Shown here: in pieces, positions 1-8,073 of the stretch
How positions within the stretch are numbered: position 1 is the stretch's first letter
How the letters are laid out: each line of letters starts with the position of its first letter
DNA from: Polaromonas sp. AET17H-212
GTDB lineage: Bacteria > Pseudomonadota > Gammaproteobacteria > Burkholderiales > Burkholderiaceae_C
Assembly: GCF_002379085.1 (NCBI RefSeq)
Contig: NZ_NBZW01000012.1
Coordinates: 1 to 64,000, forward strand
DNA length: 64,000 nt
Reading direction: 5' to 3'
Notes under the pieces: generated by a model
The model's database searches: none
Seen by the model: only the letters and a program-made list of their open reading frames with translations
What the model was told of the DNA's origin: nothing
Program-made: the position numbers and the translations under genes

Positions 1-192
1 TGTATAGACCGGGGACATAGGTGACAGGTGTGCGGGGACATGGTTGACACTTTCCGGCGAATTTGCCGGAGGGTCACCATGCCTTGGAAAGCACAAGACA
101 CCATGAGTCTGAAACAGGAATTTGTTGCACTGGCGACGAAAGACGGCGCCAACCGTCGCGAGCTGTGCCGGCGCTTCGGGATCAGCCCGACG
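1..192 (+). mobile_element. IS481-family insertion sequence, left-end remnant
   Basis: The first 50 bases look like an IS481-type terminus: two near-identical 16-base direct motifs (GGGGACATAGGTGACA at 11-26 and GGGGACATGGTTGACA at 34-49) precede a transposase start at 79. Codons 1-38 of that frame (MPWKAQDTMSLKQEFVALA..., then ELCRRFGISPT) match the N-terminal helix-turn-helix region typical of IS481 transposases. Homology stops after about 38 codons, whereas intact proteins of this family run to several hundred residues. The remainder of the open frame past 192 lacks any transposase character. The element may extend to the left beyond the window edge only as its terminus. It is a decayed fragment and cannot be active. 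Confidence 0.75.
79..192 (+). pseudogene. Truncated IS481-family transposase (N-terminal 38 codons)
   Basis: ATG at 79 opens a transposase N-terminus with the recognisable ELCRRFGIS helix-turn-helix segment. After the PT residues (about 192) the expected GYKWL continuation is replaced by unrelated GC-rich sequence, so the DDE catalytic domain is absent. The open frame runs on by chance over the antisense strand of dacB. The break marks where the insertion sequence was deleted or recombined. Confidence 0.7.
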
Positions 193-414
193 GGTGGGAA
201 CGGGTGCGGACGCGGGGGACCTGACGCGCACAGCGCGTCAGGTCGGATTCAGTTGGCGGTCATGTGTGCACGCGAGCGCAGCACACGCGGCCAAATGAAG
301 TCCCCCTCCATCGCCCAGCGGGGCGAGGGAGGGGTTAGGGGTGGGAGTGGGGAGTCAGTCCTACTGTCCGTAGCGAACCCAAGCCGCAGCGTGATGCCAA
401 GAAGGGATGGCCCC
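193..414. other. Non-coding remnant region between IS fragment and dacB
   Basis: No coding signal is supported here. Besides the 218-244 inverted repeat there is a G-rich imperfect palindrome around 303-333 (CCTCCATCGCCC / GGGGCGAGGGAGG) followed by a G-rich tract to about 355. This lies downstream of dacB and could contribute to its transcript end, but there is no clear T-run on the minus strand. Confidence 0.4.
218..244. repeat. Perfect 11-bp inverted repeat beside the IS remnant
   Basis: GACCTGACGCG (218-228) and CGCGTCAGGTC (234-244) form a perfect 11-bp stem with a 5-base loop. It lies 26 bases past the last recognisable transposase codon. No T-run follows on either strand, so it is not an obvious intrinsic terminator. 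Confidence 0.7.
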
Positions 415-1911
415 TCAACGCTCCTGCACCGCCCACTGGATCAACGCATCCAGCGCCGGCCGCGCCGCGCCTGCATTCGGATGGTTGACCATGCCGACCA
501 CGATGTAACGTGCGCCGCTGGCGCCATTGGCATAGCCGGCCAAGGCCGTCACGTCGCGCAGCGAGCCGGTCTTCATGAAGGCCTGCCCGGTCACCGTGGT
601 GGCACGGGCGCGCATGGTGGCGTCCACGCCGGCAATCGGCAGGGAGTCGAGCAGGTCCTGCGCGACACGGCCCTGGGCGGCGACCTGCAGCATGGCGGCC
701 AGGCTGGCGGCGCTGATGCGTTCGACGCGGCTCAGGCCCGAGCCGTTGTCCATCACCGGGGCCTCTTGCCGCGGCAGGATTTTTTTCCACCAGGCCGCCA
801 GCGCGGCGCGGCCGGCTTCCGGCGTGCCCTGCGGATGGTCGCCCGGCTGGGCGTTGCGTCCCAAGGTGAGGAAGAGGTGCTGGGCCATCACGTTGTTGGA
901 GAACTTGTTGACGTCGCGCACGATGTCGCGCAGCGGCAGCGAGGGCGCGTCCAGGCGCAACGGCGCTTTTTCACCCGACAGCGTGCCGCGGGCGCGCAGC
1001 ATGGCCAGCTCGGCCGGTGTGGCGTCGCGCGCGCTGCCGGTCAGCAGCCCGCCCAGTGCGCGCCACGAGCCTTCAATGGCGCGCGCCGCAAAGGTGGCGG
1101 GCTCGGCATAAGCCGTGGGCCAGAGGCGCTCACCGCAGGCCGGCGAGTAGCTGCCGGCGAACTGGATGCGGTCGGGGCTGTGCACGCTGGCGCGCAACTC
1201 GCTGCGCCAGTCGCCGCAGCGGCTCACGCGTGCCAGCGGCACCGTGTCGTCGACGAGCAGGCCGGCCATGGGCGGCTCGCTCTGCACCCGCGCGTGGCCA
1301 TTGGCGAGGTCAGGCGTGAAGCGCATCACCAGCGACTTGAAGTTGATCAGCAGGGCATCGGGGCGCGCGTTGTAGGGCCGCAGCGGTTCGCCGTCGAACT
1401 CGCCAGCGTCCAGCGCCGGCACCAGGAAGGCGCTGCGGTCCAGCACGATGTCGCCGCGTATCACCTTCACGCCGCTGGCCTGCACCTGCCCCAGCAGCGC
1501 CTGCAGGCGCTCGACCACCAGCTTGGGGTCGCCGCCGCCGCGCACCACCAGGTTGCCGTTGAGGATGCCGTCGGACAGGCTGCCGTCCAGGGTCAGGCGG
1601 GTGTTCCAGGTGTAGTCGGGCCCCAGCACATCCAGTGCGGCGTAAGTGGTCACCAGCTTCATGACCGACGCCGGGTTCATGGGCACCGTGCTGCGGTGCT
1701 CCAGGCGCGGCGGCTGCCGGCCCGAGGCGTCCAGCACCAGCAGCGTGACGGCGTCGGGCGGGACCTGCGCACGCACCAGGGCCTTGGCGATGGCCGGCGG
1801 CAGCGCCAGTTTGGGGGCGCGCACGGCTTTCTGGGCCAGCACCCAGCCGGGGGCCAGGCCCAGGGCGAACACGGCAGCCAGCCGGCAGAACAACAGGGGA
1901 GGGGGGAGCAT
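415..1911 (-). CDS. dacB: D-alanyl-D-alanine carboxypeptidase/endopeptidase (PBP4 type, peptidase S13)
   Basis: A periplasmic penicillin-binding protein that trims or cleaves peptidoglycan cross-links. The 498-residue product starts with a signal peptide (about residues 1-26, ending WVLAQ). The three active-site motifs of the serine DD-peptidase family are visible: SVMK with nucleophile Ser82 and Lys85, SNN in the KFSNNVMAQ segment (SxN), and KTG in the AFMKTGSLRDV segment. The length suits class C PBP4 proteins with an inserted domain between the first two motifs. It is transcribed divergently from the EamA transporter gene at 1966, with 54 bp between the starts. The gene runs toward the IS remnant. 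Confidence 0.93.
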   Translation of the reverse strand: MLPPPLLFCRLAAVFALGLAPGWVLAQKAVRAPKLALPPAIAKALVRAQVPPDAVTLLVLDASGRQPPRLEHRSTVPMNPASVMKLVTTYAALDVLGPDYTWNTRLTLDGSLSDGILNGNLVVRGGGDPKLVVERLQALLGQVQASGVKVIRGDIVLDRSAFLVPALDAGEFDGEPLRPYNARPDALLINFKSLVMRFTPDLANGHARVQSEPPMAGLLVDDTVPLARVSRCGDWRSELRASVHSPDRIQFAGSYSPACGERLWPTAYAEPATFAARAIEGSWRALGGLLTGSARDATPAELAMLRARGTLSGEKAPLRLDAPSLPLRDIVRDVNKFSNNVMAQHLFLTLGRNAQPGDHPQGTPEAGRAALAAWWKKILPRQEAPVMDNGSGLSRVERISAASLAAMLQVAAQGRVAQDLLDSLPIAGVDATMRARATTVTGQAFMKTGSLRDVTALAGYANGASGARYIVVGMVNHPNAGAARPALDALIQWAVQER

Positions 1912-1965
1912 GGCTGATTATCGGCCTGGCCCGGCAGATCCGCCGCTTGCCCGGATAATCAACCC

Positions 1966-2985
1966 ATGCGTTTTTCTCCCAAGACGGTCGGCGTGCTTGC
2001 CGCCCTCGTGACCGTTGCCATCTGGACCTCCTTCATCGTGATTGCCCGCGCCACGGCGCACCGCAGCCTCACGCCGCTGGACATCAGCCTGCTGCGTTTT
2101 ATCGGCGCGGCGCTGGTGCTGCTGCCCTGGGGTGCCTGGCTGGTCTGGCGGCGCGCGCGCGACAGCCGCCCGGGGGATGCACCGCCGAGTTGGCTGGGCC
2201 TGTCGCCGCTGGGCTTTCGGCTCACCGCGCTGATCGGCCTGGTCGGCGGTGTCGGTTACGCCTGCCTGGCCTACAGCGGCTTTTATTTCGCCCCGGCGGC
2301 TCATGCCTCGGTGCTGTTGCCCGGCACCCTGCCGCTGAGCACCACCCTGATGGCCGTGCTGATCCTGAAAGACCGCGTGACGCCGGTGCGCGCCATCGGC
2401 CTGGGCCTGATTTTTCTGGGCGACGTGATGGTGGGCGGCGCCAGCCTGCTGCAGGCCTGGACGCAAGCCGGCAGCCAGGTCTGGAAGGGCGATCTGCTGT
2501 TTCTCTGCGCCTCCACCTGTTGGGCCGTGTATTCGGTGCTGGTGCGCAAACATGCGTTGCAGGCGGTGTCCGCCACCATTGCCATCAGCGTGTTCGCCTT
2601 CGTGACCTATGTGCCGGTCTACAGCCTGCTGGCGTATTCGGGCGCCATCGCCACCCGGCTGGCCAGCGCGCCCTGGAGCGAGATTGTTTTCCAGATGGTG
2701 TTCCAGGGCGTGGGCTCGGTGGTGATCTCGGGCATCACCTTCACCAAGATGGTCCAGTCCTTCGGCCCGGTGCGCTCGACCATGATCACGGCCGTGGTGC
2801 CCGGCCTGTCGGCACTGGGCGCGGTGCTTTTCCTCGGCGAGCCGCTCTACTGGAACCTGCTCGCCGGGCTGGCGCTGGTAACGCTGGGCATTGTGTTTGG
2901 CGTGCGTGTGCAGGCCCAGCGCGTTACGGCAGTTGCTCCTGATTTAATAGCTGACGGCGTAGATAATACAAGGGCCAAGGCCTGA
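1966..2985 (+). CDS. EamA/DMT-family transporter
   Basis: A predicted inner-membrane transporter of the drug/metabolite superfamily, substrate unknown. The 339-residue protein shows about ten hydrophobic segments in two halves (first helix VGVLAALVTVAIWTSFIVIA; later GITFTKMVQSFGPVRSTM), the usual duplicated EamA layout. The last 17 codons (VAPDLIADGVDNTRAKA) and the TGA stop are encoded by a copy of the interspersed repeat at 2933-2988, so the original C-terminus may have been replaced. The gene lies 16 bp before tsaB and could be cotranscribed with it. Confidence 0.85.
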   Translation: MRFSPKTVGVLAALVTVAIWTSFIVIARATAHRSLTPLDISLLRFIGAALVLLPWGAWLVWRRARDSRPGDAPPSWLGLSPLGFRLTALIGLVGGVGYACLAYSGFYFAPAAHASVLLPGTLPLSTTLMAVLILKDRVTPVRAIGLGLIFLGDVMVGGASLLQAWTQAGSQVWKGDLLFLCASTCWAVYSVLVRKHALQAVSATIAISVFAFVTYVPVYSLLAYSGAIATRLASAPWSEIVFQMVFQGVGSVVISGITFTKMVQSFGPVRSTMITAVVPGLSALGAVLFLGEPLYWNLLAGLALVTLGIVFGVRVQAQRVTAVAPDLIADGVDNTRAKA

Positions 2986-2988
2986 TTT
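2933..2988 (+). repeat. Interspersed GCTAT/ATAGC repeat, copy 1 (codes for a C-terminus)
   Basis: The segment matches the repeat in order: TTGCT, TTTAATAGCTG, an AAGGGCC block, AAGGCC and TGATTT. It forms the final codons and stop of the EamA transporter, read in the same frame as the copies inside the uracil-DNA glycosylase and leuS genes. Confidence 0.7.
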
Positions 2989-3001
2989 GATGCATCAACC
3001 C

Positions 3002-3730
3002 ATGAAACTCCTGGCCTTTGACACCAGCACCGACAGCATGTCGCTGGCCCTCAGCGACGGGTCGCGCACCTGGCAGCACACCGGCCCCGGCGCGGCGCAG
3101 GCCTCCAGCACGCTGATCCCGGCGATTCTCGACCTGCTGGGCCAGGCCGGGCTGGCGCTGGCCGAGCTGGACGCGCTGGTGTTTGGCCGCGGCCCCGGCT
3201 CCTTCACCGGCCTGCGCACGGCGTGCTCCGTGGCGCAGGGCCTGGCGCTGGGCGCGCGCCTGCCGGTGCTGCCGCTGGACACGCTGATGGCGGTGGCCGA
3301 AGAAGCCCGCTTCCAGCACGAAGGACCGCAGGCCGCGGCCCGCCTGCAGGTCACGGCGCTGCTCGATGCACGCATGGACGAGATGTATGTGCAGCGTTTT
3401 GCCTGCACCGCCGGGCGCTGGACCGCGCTGGCCGACTGCGCCCTGATACGCCCGGAAAACCTGCCGCTCGATCCGGCAGACAGCCTGCTGGCCGGCAATG
3501 TGTTCAGCGTCTACGCGGCGCGCCTGCCGGTGTTTCCGGACAGCCTGCCGCGCATTACCGCCTTGCCGACGGCGGCGGCCATGCTGCGGCTGGCGCCTGC
3601 ACTGCTGGCCGCCGGCCAGGGCGTGCCGGCCAGCCAAGCGCTGCCGCTGTACGTCCGTGACAAGGTGGCCCTGACCACCGAAGAACGAGCCCGCGTCAAG
3701 GCCGGCATCGCCGCGGCGGCGGGCCGATAA
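3002..3730 (+). CDS. tsaB: tRNA threonylcarbamoyladenosine biosynthesis protein TsaB
   Basis: A subunit of the TsaB-TsaD-TsaE complex that makes t6A at position 37 of ANN-decoding tRNAs. The 242-residue product has the family N-terminus MKLLAFDTST and the loop FGRGPGSFTGLR (residues 61-72) seen in TsaB/YeaZ. I chose ATG 3002 because it gives the standard N-terminus; TTG 2987 and ATG 2990 in the same frame would add only four or five residues. It is followed after 6 bp by rimI, a common tsaB-rimI pairing in proteobacteria. Confidence 0.93.
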   Translation: MKLLAFDTSTDSMSLALSDGSRTWQHTGPGAAQASSTLIPAILDLLGQAGLALAELDALVFGRGPGSFTGLRTACSVAQGLALGARLPVLPLDTLMAVAEEARFQHEGPQAAARLQVTALLDARMDEMYVQRFACTAGRWTALADCALIRPENLPLDPADSLLAGNVFSVYAARLPVFPDSLPRITALPTAAAMLRLAPALLAAGQGVPASQALPLYVRDKVALTTEERARVKAGIAAAAGR

Positions 3731-3736
3731 TGAGAC

Positions 3737-4237
3737 ATGAGCGCTGTTCTCGAACCCCTCGAAGCCCAGTTCGAACCCATGACCGAGTCGTGGTTCGATG
3801 CGGTGCTGCGGGTCGAGCAAAGTGCTTATGCGCACCCGTGGACACGCGGCAATTTCAGCGATTCGCTCAAGGCCGGTTACCAGGCGCTGGTGCTCACCGG
3901 CGGCAGCGGGCCGGGCGCGGAGCTGCTGGGGTATTTTGTGGCCATGAAAGGGGTGGACGAGGTGCACCTGCTCAACATCACGGTGGCGCCGGCGCACCAG
4001 CGCCAGGGCTGGGCCCGCGTGATGCTCGACGCGCTGGCGCTCTGGTCGCGTGGCGAGGGCGCGCAGTGGCTGTGGCTGGAAGTGCGCGTGAGCAACAGCC
4101 GCGCCAGGGCGGTGTACGAGCGTTACGGCTTTCGCCATGTCGGCACCCGGCGCCAGTACTACCCCGCGGCGCATGCCACGCGCGAGGACGCCGTGGTCAT
4201 GAGCATGGCGCTGCAAGCCGGACACAGCGAGCCATGA
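3737..4237 (+). CDS. rimI: Ribosomal protein S18-alanine N-acetyltransferase
   Basis: A GNAT acetyltransferase that modifies the N-terminus of ribosomal protein bS18. In the 166-residue product the acetyl-CoA loop is Q88-R-Q-G-W-A93, preceded by the strand LLNITVAPAH and followed by LEVRVSNSRARAVYERYGF, the typical RimI signature (N120, A125, Y127, Y130). It is closely spaced with tsaB upstream and the uracil-DNA glycosylase gene downstream (10 bp), so the three probably form one transcript. Confidence 0.92.
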   Translation: MSAVLEPLEAQFEPMTESWFDAVLRVEQSAYAHPWTRGNFSDSLKAGYQALVLTGGSGPGAELLGYFVAMKGVDEVHLLNITVAPAHQRQGWARVMLDALALWSRGEGAQWLWLEVRVSNSRARAVYERYGFRHVGTRRQYYPAAHATREDAVVMSMALQAGHSEP

Positions 4238-4247
4238 AGGTGCGGCC

Positions 4248-5165
4248 GTGAGCCTGGACCTCGACAAACGCCAGCGCGCCATGCTGCGCGAAATGGGCGT
4301 GCGCCTCTGGCAGCCGCCGGCGCCGGCGGCTGCGCCCGCCCCGGCACCGGTTGCTATGAATAACATAGCTGTTGATGCCCGCACCGAAAGGGCTGAGCCC
4401 CGATTCGACGCCGAGGTTGCACCGGCACGGGGCGCGCCCGCCGCACCGGCGCTGCGACTGGTACCGGCCCAGGCGCCGGTGTCGCGCCCGGCCCCCGGCC
4501 TGCAGCCGCGTCCGGCGGGCGTGGAGCGCATGGACTGGCCCGCCCTGCAGGCCGCGGTGGCCGGCTGCCGCGCCTGCGCCCTGTGCGAAGGCCGGAAAAA
4601 CACGGTGTTTGGTATCGGACCGGCGGCCGCCGACGGCGCCGCGCCGCAGGTCGACTGGCTCATCGTCGGCGAGGCGCCCGGCGAAAACGAGGACCTCGCC
4701 GGTGAGCCCTTTGTCGGCCCGGCCGGCAAGCTGCTCGACAACATGCTGCTGGCCATCGGCCTGCAGCGCGGCCATGTCGGCGACGCGCCGCGGGCCGGTC
4801 TCTCGACCAGCGTGTTCATCACCAATGTACTGAAGTGCCGCCCGCCGGCCAACCGCAACCCCGACCCGGCGGAAGTGGCGCAGTGCGAGCCCTACCTGAA
4901 ACGCCAGGTCGAGCTGCTGCAGCCGAAAATGATCCTGGCGCTGGGCAAATTTGCCGCCCAGTCGCTGCTGCAGGACAGCGTGCCCGAGCTGCATAAAATT
5001 CCGCTCGGCAAGCTGCGCGGCCAGGTGTTTCGCTACCTCGGCGTGCCGGTGGTGGTCAGCTACCACCCGGCCTACCTGCTGCGCAGCCTGGGCGACAAGG
5101 CCAAGGCCTGGGACGACCTGTGCCTGGCGATGAGTGTGGCCCCCACGGTCGCTCACTCCGTGTAG
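4248..5165 (+). CDS. Type 4 (Fe-S) uracil-DNA glycosylase
   Basis: Removes uracil from DNA. The product has 305 residues. The catalytic core starts near residue 100 with [4Fe-4S] candidate ligands C107, C110, C197 and C213, the motif GEAPGENED at 141-149, and a C-terminal SYHPAYLLR segment. The N-terminal 95 residues are Ala/Pro-rich, and residues about 35-53 (VAMNNIAVDARTERAEP) are an in-frame copy of the interspersed repeat. The last codons (about 5139-5165, APTVAHSV) lie inside a second, GC-rich repeat. The start is GTG 4248. It follows rimI by 10 bp. The catalytic domain looks intact, so the repeat insertions affect only the linker and the tail. Confidence 0.9.
   Translation: MSLDLDKRQRAMLREMGVRLWQPPAPAAAPAPAPVAMNNIAVDARTERAEPRFDAEVAPARGAPAAPALRLVPAQAPVSRPAPGLQPRPAGVERMDWPALQAAVAGCRACALCEGRKNTVFGIGPAAADGAAPQVDWLIVGEAPGENEDLAGEPFVGPAGKLLDNMLLAIGLQRGHVGDAPRAGLSTSVFITNVLKCRPPANRNPDPAEVAQCEPYLKRQVELLQPKMILALGKFAAQSLLQDSVPELHKIPLGKLRGQVFRYLGVPVVVSYHPAYLLRSLGDKAKAWDDLCLAMSVAPTVAHSV
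4351..4406 (+). repeat. Interspersed GCTAT/ATAGC repeat, copy 2 (in frame inside uracil-DNA glycosylase)
   Basis: Begins TTGCTATGAATAACATAGCT, with a perfect 6-bp dyad GCTATG/CATAGC, followed by the GAAAGGGCT block and GAGCCCCGATTC. It is translated as about 19 codons in the linker before the glycosylase domain. Confidence 0.85.
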
Positions 5166-5328
5166 CTCCCGCACCTTGCAGGCCGCCGCTCGCCAGAGGC
5201 TTCGCTTCTGTCTCCTGTCCAAACCTGCTCAAGCAGCTTTGGAGCCGCAGTCTCCAGCCCCGAGGGGGCCGCTGCGCCTGCGGGCCGGCCAAGCCGGACC
5301 CGCGGCCCCGGCTGGTATGAAGAGAGCC
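5139..5328 (-). repeat. GC-rich gene-edge repeat, copy C
   Basis: Reverse complement of the repeat also seen at 29787-29892 and 35360-35460. Shared blocks are GCCCCCACGGTCGCTCACT at one end, CGAGGGGGCCGCTGCGCCTG in the middle, and GCCCCGGCTGGTATGAAGAG at the other end. This copy is longer because about 85 extra bases separate the first two blocks. It starts inside the last codons of the uracil-DNA glycosylase gene and ends 17 bp from the stop of the convergent EamA gene. Confidence 0.8.
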
Positions 5329-5345
5329 CCTGCGCTGCGACCGTT

Positions 5346-6230
5346 TTACTTGGCTGCGACCCGCTGCGGCGCCAGCACCGAGGCGATCGCCACCACCATC
5401 AGCACCACCGCGGCCCAGTCCTGCCAGTGCAGGACCTCGCCCAGCCCCAGCGCGCCCGAAAACACGCCGAGGATGGGAATCATCATCACGCTCAGAGTGG
5501 AGGCGATCGGTGGCAGGCTGCGCGCCAGGAAAAACCAGGCCGCGTGGGCAAAGCCGAAAATGATCACGGCGTTGTAGAGAATCGAGGCCCAGCTGACGGC
5601 CGGAGGCGCCTTCCACTGCGGCATCTCGAAGGCCGCGCTCAGCCCCGTCATCACCACCGCCGTCATCACCGTCATCCAGAAGGAGATCGTCAGGGTGGCC
5701 ACCGGCATCGTGGTGTTGCGCAGCTTCTGCGTGCCGACGGCCCAGGTGGCCGCGGCCGCCAGCGCGCAGAGCACGCCAATGGGCCGGCCCGACAGGTTGG
5801 TCAACTCGTGCCACAGCAGCAGCGACACGCCCAGCGCGGCCGCGGCCACCCCCAGCCAGCTGCGGCGCTGCAGCTGGTTGCCGAAGAACCAGGCGCCGAA
5901 CAGGGCCGAAAAAATCGGCATGGTGTAGCCCAGGATGGCGGCCCGCCCGCTGCTGAGGTTTTTGACCGCCAGGATGATCAGCCCGTGCCAGACAAACATG
6001 TTGGCAAAGGCCAGCCAGAACAGCTCGCGGTATTTCTCGCGCGGCACAAAAAACGGCACCTTCATCAGCAGCATCGCCGCACCCAGCACCGGAATGCCCA
6101 GCCAGATCGACAGCGCGCGAAAGCTCAAAGGCGGAAAGTCGGCGACGCCGAGTTTCATGATGGGCCAGTTGATGCCCCAGGCCAGTGTCAGCAAAACCAG
6201 CACGACCAGTTGTTGTCGGCTCAGACGCAT
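5346..6230 (-). CDS. EamA/DMT-family transporter
   Basis: A predicted inner-membrane permease of unknown substrate. The 294-residue form starts at ATG 6230 (MRLSRQQLVVLVLLTLAWGIN) and has about ten hydrophobic helices with the two-fold EamA arrangement (NWPIMKLG near the first helix, GYTMPIFSALFGAWFFG mid-protein, a final helix at the C-terminus). The frame stays open upstream to 6431, but that extension overlaps the divergent pyrF gene and lacks membrane character. It is convergent with the uracil-DNA glycosylase gene, separated by a GC-rich repeat. Confidence 0.87.
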   Translation of the reverse strand: MRLSRQQLVVLVLLTLAWGINWPIMKLGVADFPPLSFRALSIWLGIPVLGAAMLLMKVPFFVPREKYRELFWLAFANMFVWHGLIILAVKNLSSGRAAILGYTMPIFSALFGAWFFGNQLQRRSWLGVAAAALGVSLLLWHELTNLSGRPIGVLCALAAAATWAVGTQKLRNTTMPVATLTISFWMTVMTAVVMTGLSAAFEMPQWKAPPAVSWASILYNAVIIFGFAHAAWFFLARSLPPIASTLSVMMIPILGVFSGALGLGEVLHWQDWAAVVLMVVAIASVLAPQRVAAK

Positions 6231-6315
6231 GTTTCCCGGTCTCCGTTGTAGCAAGTGGGTTGATTGTCCCGCTTTGGCGCAGAGGGGCGCTTTGGCCACC
6301 TTCTTACAATAAGGG

Positions 6316-7140
6316 ATGACCTTTCTCGAGATGCTGGGCGCGGCTGAGCGCCAGAACCAATCGATGCTGTGTGTGGGCCTGGACCCGGAGCCCACGAAGT
6401 TCCCGGGCAAGCTCAAGGGCGACTCCAACAAGATCTACGACTTCTGCGCCGCCATCGTGGACGCCACGGCCGATCTGGCCATCGCCTTCAAGCCGCAGAT
6501 CGCCTACTTCGCCGCGCACCGCGCCGAAGGCCAGCTCGAGCGCCTGATGGAACACATGCGCCGCGTGGCGCCGCAGGTGCCCATCATCCTGGACGCCAAG
6601 CGCGGCGACATCGGCAGCACCGCCGAGCAGTACGCCGTCGAGGCCTTCGAGCGCTACGGCGCCGATGCGGTGACCCTTTCGCCCTTCATGGGCTTTGACT
6701 CGGTCGCCCCCTATCTCAAGCACGCAGGCAAGGGCGCGTTTTTGCTGTGCCGCACCTCCAACCCCGGCGGTGACGACCTGCAGAACCAGCGCCTGGCCTC
6801 CATCGACGGCCAGCCGCTGCTCTACGAACACGTGGCGCGCCTGGCACAGGGCCCGTGGAACCTCAACGGCCAGCTCGGCCTGGTGGTGGGCGCCACCTAC
6901 CCGGCGGAGATTGAACGTGTGCGCGCCGTGGCGCCCACCTTGCCGCTGCTGATTCCCGGCGTCGGTGCGCAGGGCGGCGACGCCGTGGCGACCGTCAAGG
7001 CCGGCTGGCGGCCGGGCGCGCCCATCATCGTGAACTCGTCGCGCGCCATTCTTTACGCCTCGTCGAGTGACGACTTCGCCGAGGCGGCGCGGCGCGAAGC
7101 CATCCGGACGCGGGATGTGCTGCAGGCCGCGCGACGCTGA
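6316..7140 (+). CDS. pyrF: Orotidine 5'-phosphate decarboxylase
   Basis: The last step of de novo UMP synthesis. The 274-residue length and the motif [16 protein letters not shown], with D93, K95 and D98 as the catalytic Asp-Lys-Asp set, mark the longer (type 2) bacterial enzyme rather than the short E. coli form. An N-terminal GLDPEP segment contacts substrate in this family. It is divergent from the EamA gene (85 bp apart) and followed after 39 bp by a LysR regulator. Confidence 0.95.
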   Translation: MTFLEMLGAAERQNQSMLCVGLDPEPTKFPGKLKGDSNKIYDFCAAIVDATADLAIAFKPQIAYFAAHRAEGQLERLMEHMRRVAPQVPIILDAKRGDIGSTAEQYAVEAFERYGADAVTLSPFMGFDSVAPYLKHAGKGAFLLCRTSNPGGDDLQNQRLASIDGQPLLYEHVARLAQGPWNLNGQLGLVVGATYPAEIERVRAVAPTLPLLIPGVGAQGGDAVATVKAGWRPGAPIIVNSSRAILYASSSDDFAEAARREAIRTRDVLQAARR

Positions 7141-7179
7141 GCTGTTGGCAGCAGCCCAGCCACCACTCCCGGGTCAGCG

Positions 7180-8073
7180 ATGCAACTCAAATGGCTGGAA
7201 GACTTCGTGGCGCTGGCGCAAACCCGCAGCTTCAGCCGCGCGGCCGAGTTGCGCCACGTCACGCACCCGGCCTTCGGGCGCCGCATCAAGGCGCTGGAGG
7301 CCTGGGCCGGCACGACGCTGATTGAGCGCGAGAAAACGCCGCTGACACTCACCGCCGCCGGCACCAGCCTGCTGGACAACGCGCAGCAGATGGTGGGCAA
7401 CCTGAAGTCCGCGCACGACGAGCTGCTCAATGCCGCCGGACGCCACGAGAACCTGGTTGCGCTCGCCACCGGGCGCACGCTGGCGCGCACCTTGGTGGCC
7501 GATCTGCTGCTGCGCTTCAGGCCGCTGCTGGGGGAGGGCGAGCTGCGCATCCTGACCCGTTCCCTGACCGACACCGCGCAGATGCTGGAACGCGGCGAGG
7601 TCGACTTCATGCTGATTTACCATCACCCGCTGCTGGCCGTGCGCCTCAGTGCGCGCCAGTACACGCACCTGACGCTGGCCCGGGACCGGCTGGTGCCGGT
7701 CACCCGGGCCAATGCCCAAGGGCGCGGGCAGCACCGCTTCGGCGCAAAGGCCGGCACGCCCTACCTGGCCTATGCCGGCACCCTGGCGCTGGGCCGTCTG
7801 GTGCAGGACCATCTGGCCAACAACCCGCATGCCCCGCGCCTGCAGCGGGTGATCGAGTGCGACTCGGCCGACGCCGTGTACGAATATGCCCTCAAGGGCC
7901 TGGGGGTGGCCTGGCTGCCGTGGTCCATGGTGTCGGCTGCCTGCAAGGCGGGCCAGCTGGTGGTGCTGGGCGACGCCCACCTGGAGGTCGGCTTCGAGGT
8001 GCGGGCTTACCGCGCCAAGCACCGCCTGAACGCGCTGGCCGAACGTCTGTGGCAGGTGATGGCGCAGCGCTGA
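7180..8073 (+). CDS. LysR-family transcriptional regulator
   Basis: The 297-residue product has an N-terminal winged helix-turn-helix (MQLKWLEDFVALAQTRSFS, then RAAELRHVTHPAFGRRIKALE) and a C-terminal effector domain of the periplasmic-binding fold. It lies just upstream of two Bug-type binding protein genes on the same strand. Two T-N11-A-like boxes lie in the 97-bp gap after it (8078-8112), so control of the downstream transport genes is a reasonable inference. The inducer is unknown. Confidence 0.9.
   Translation: MQLKWLEDFVALAQTRSFSRAAELRHVTHPAFGRRIKALEAWAGTTLIEREKTPLTLTAAGTSLLDNAQQMVGNLKSAHDELLNAAGRHENLVALATGRTLARTLVADLLLRFRPLLGEGELRILTRSLTDTAQMLERGEVDFMLIYHHPLLAVRLSARQYTHLTLARDRLVPVTRANAQGRGQHRFGAKAGTPYLAYAGTLALGRLVQDHLANNPHAPRLQRVIECDSADAVYEYALKGLGVAWLPWSMVSAACKAGQLVVLGDAHLEVGFEVRAYRAKHRLNALAERLWQVMAQR

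Noticed and set aside
28..1917. 629-codon plus-strand open frame
   Set aside because: Only its first codons (transposase fragment) are meaningful; the rest is antisense to dacB.
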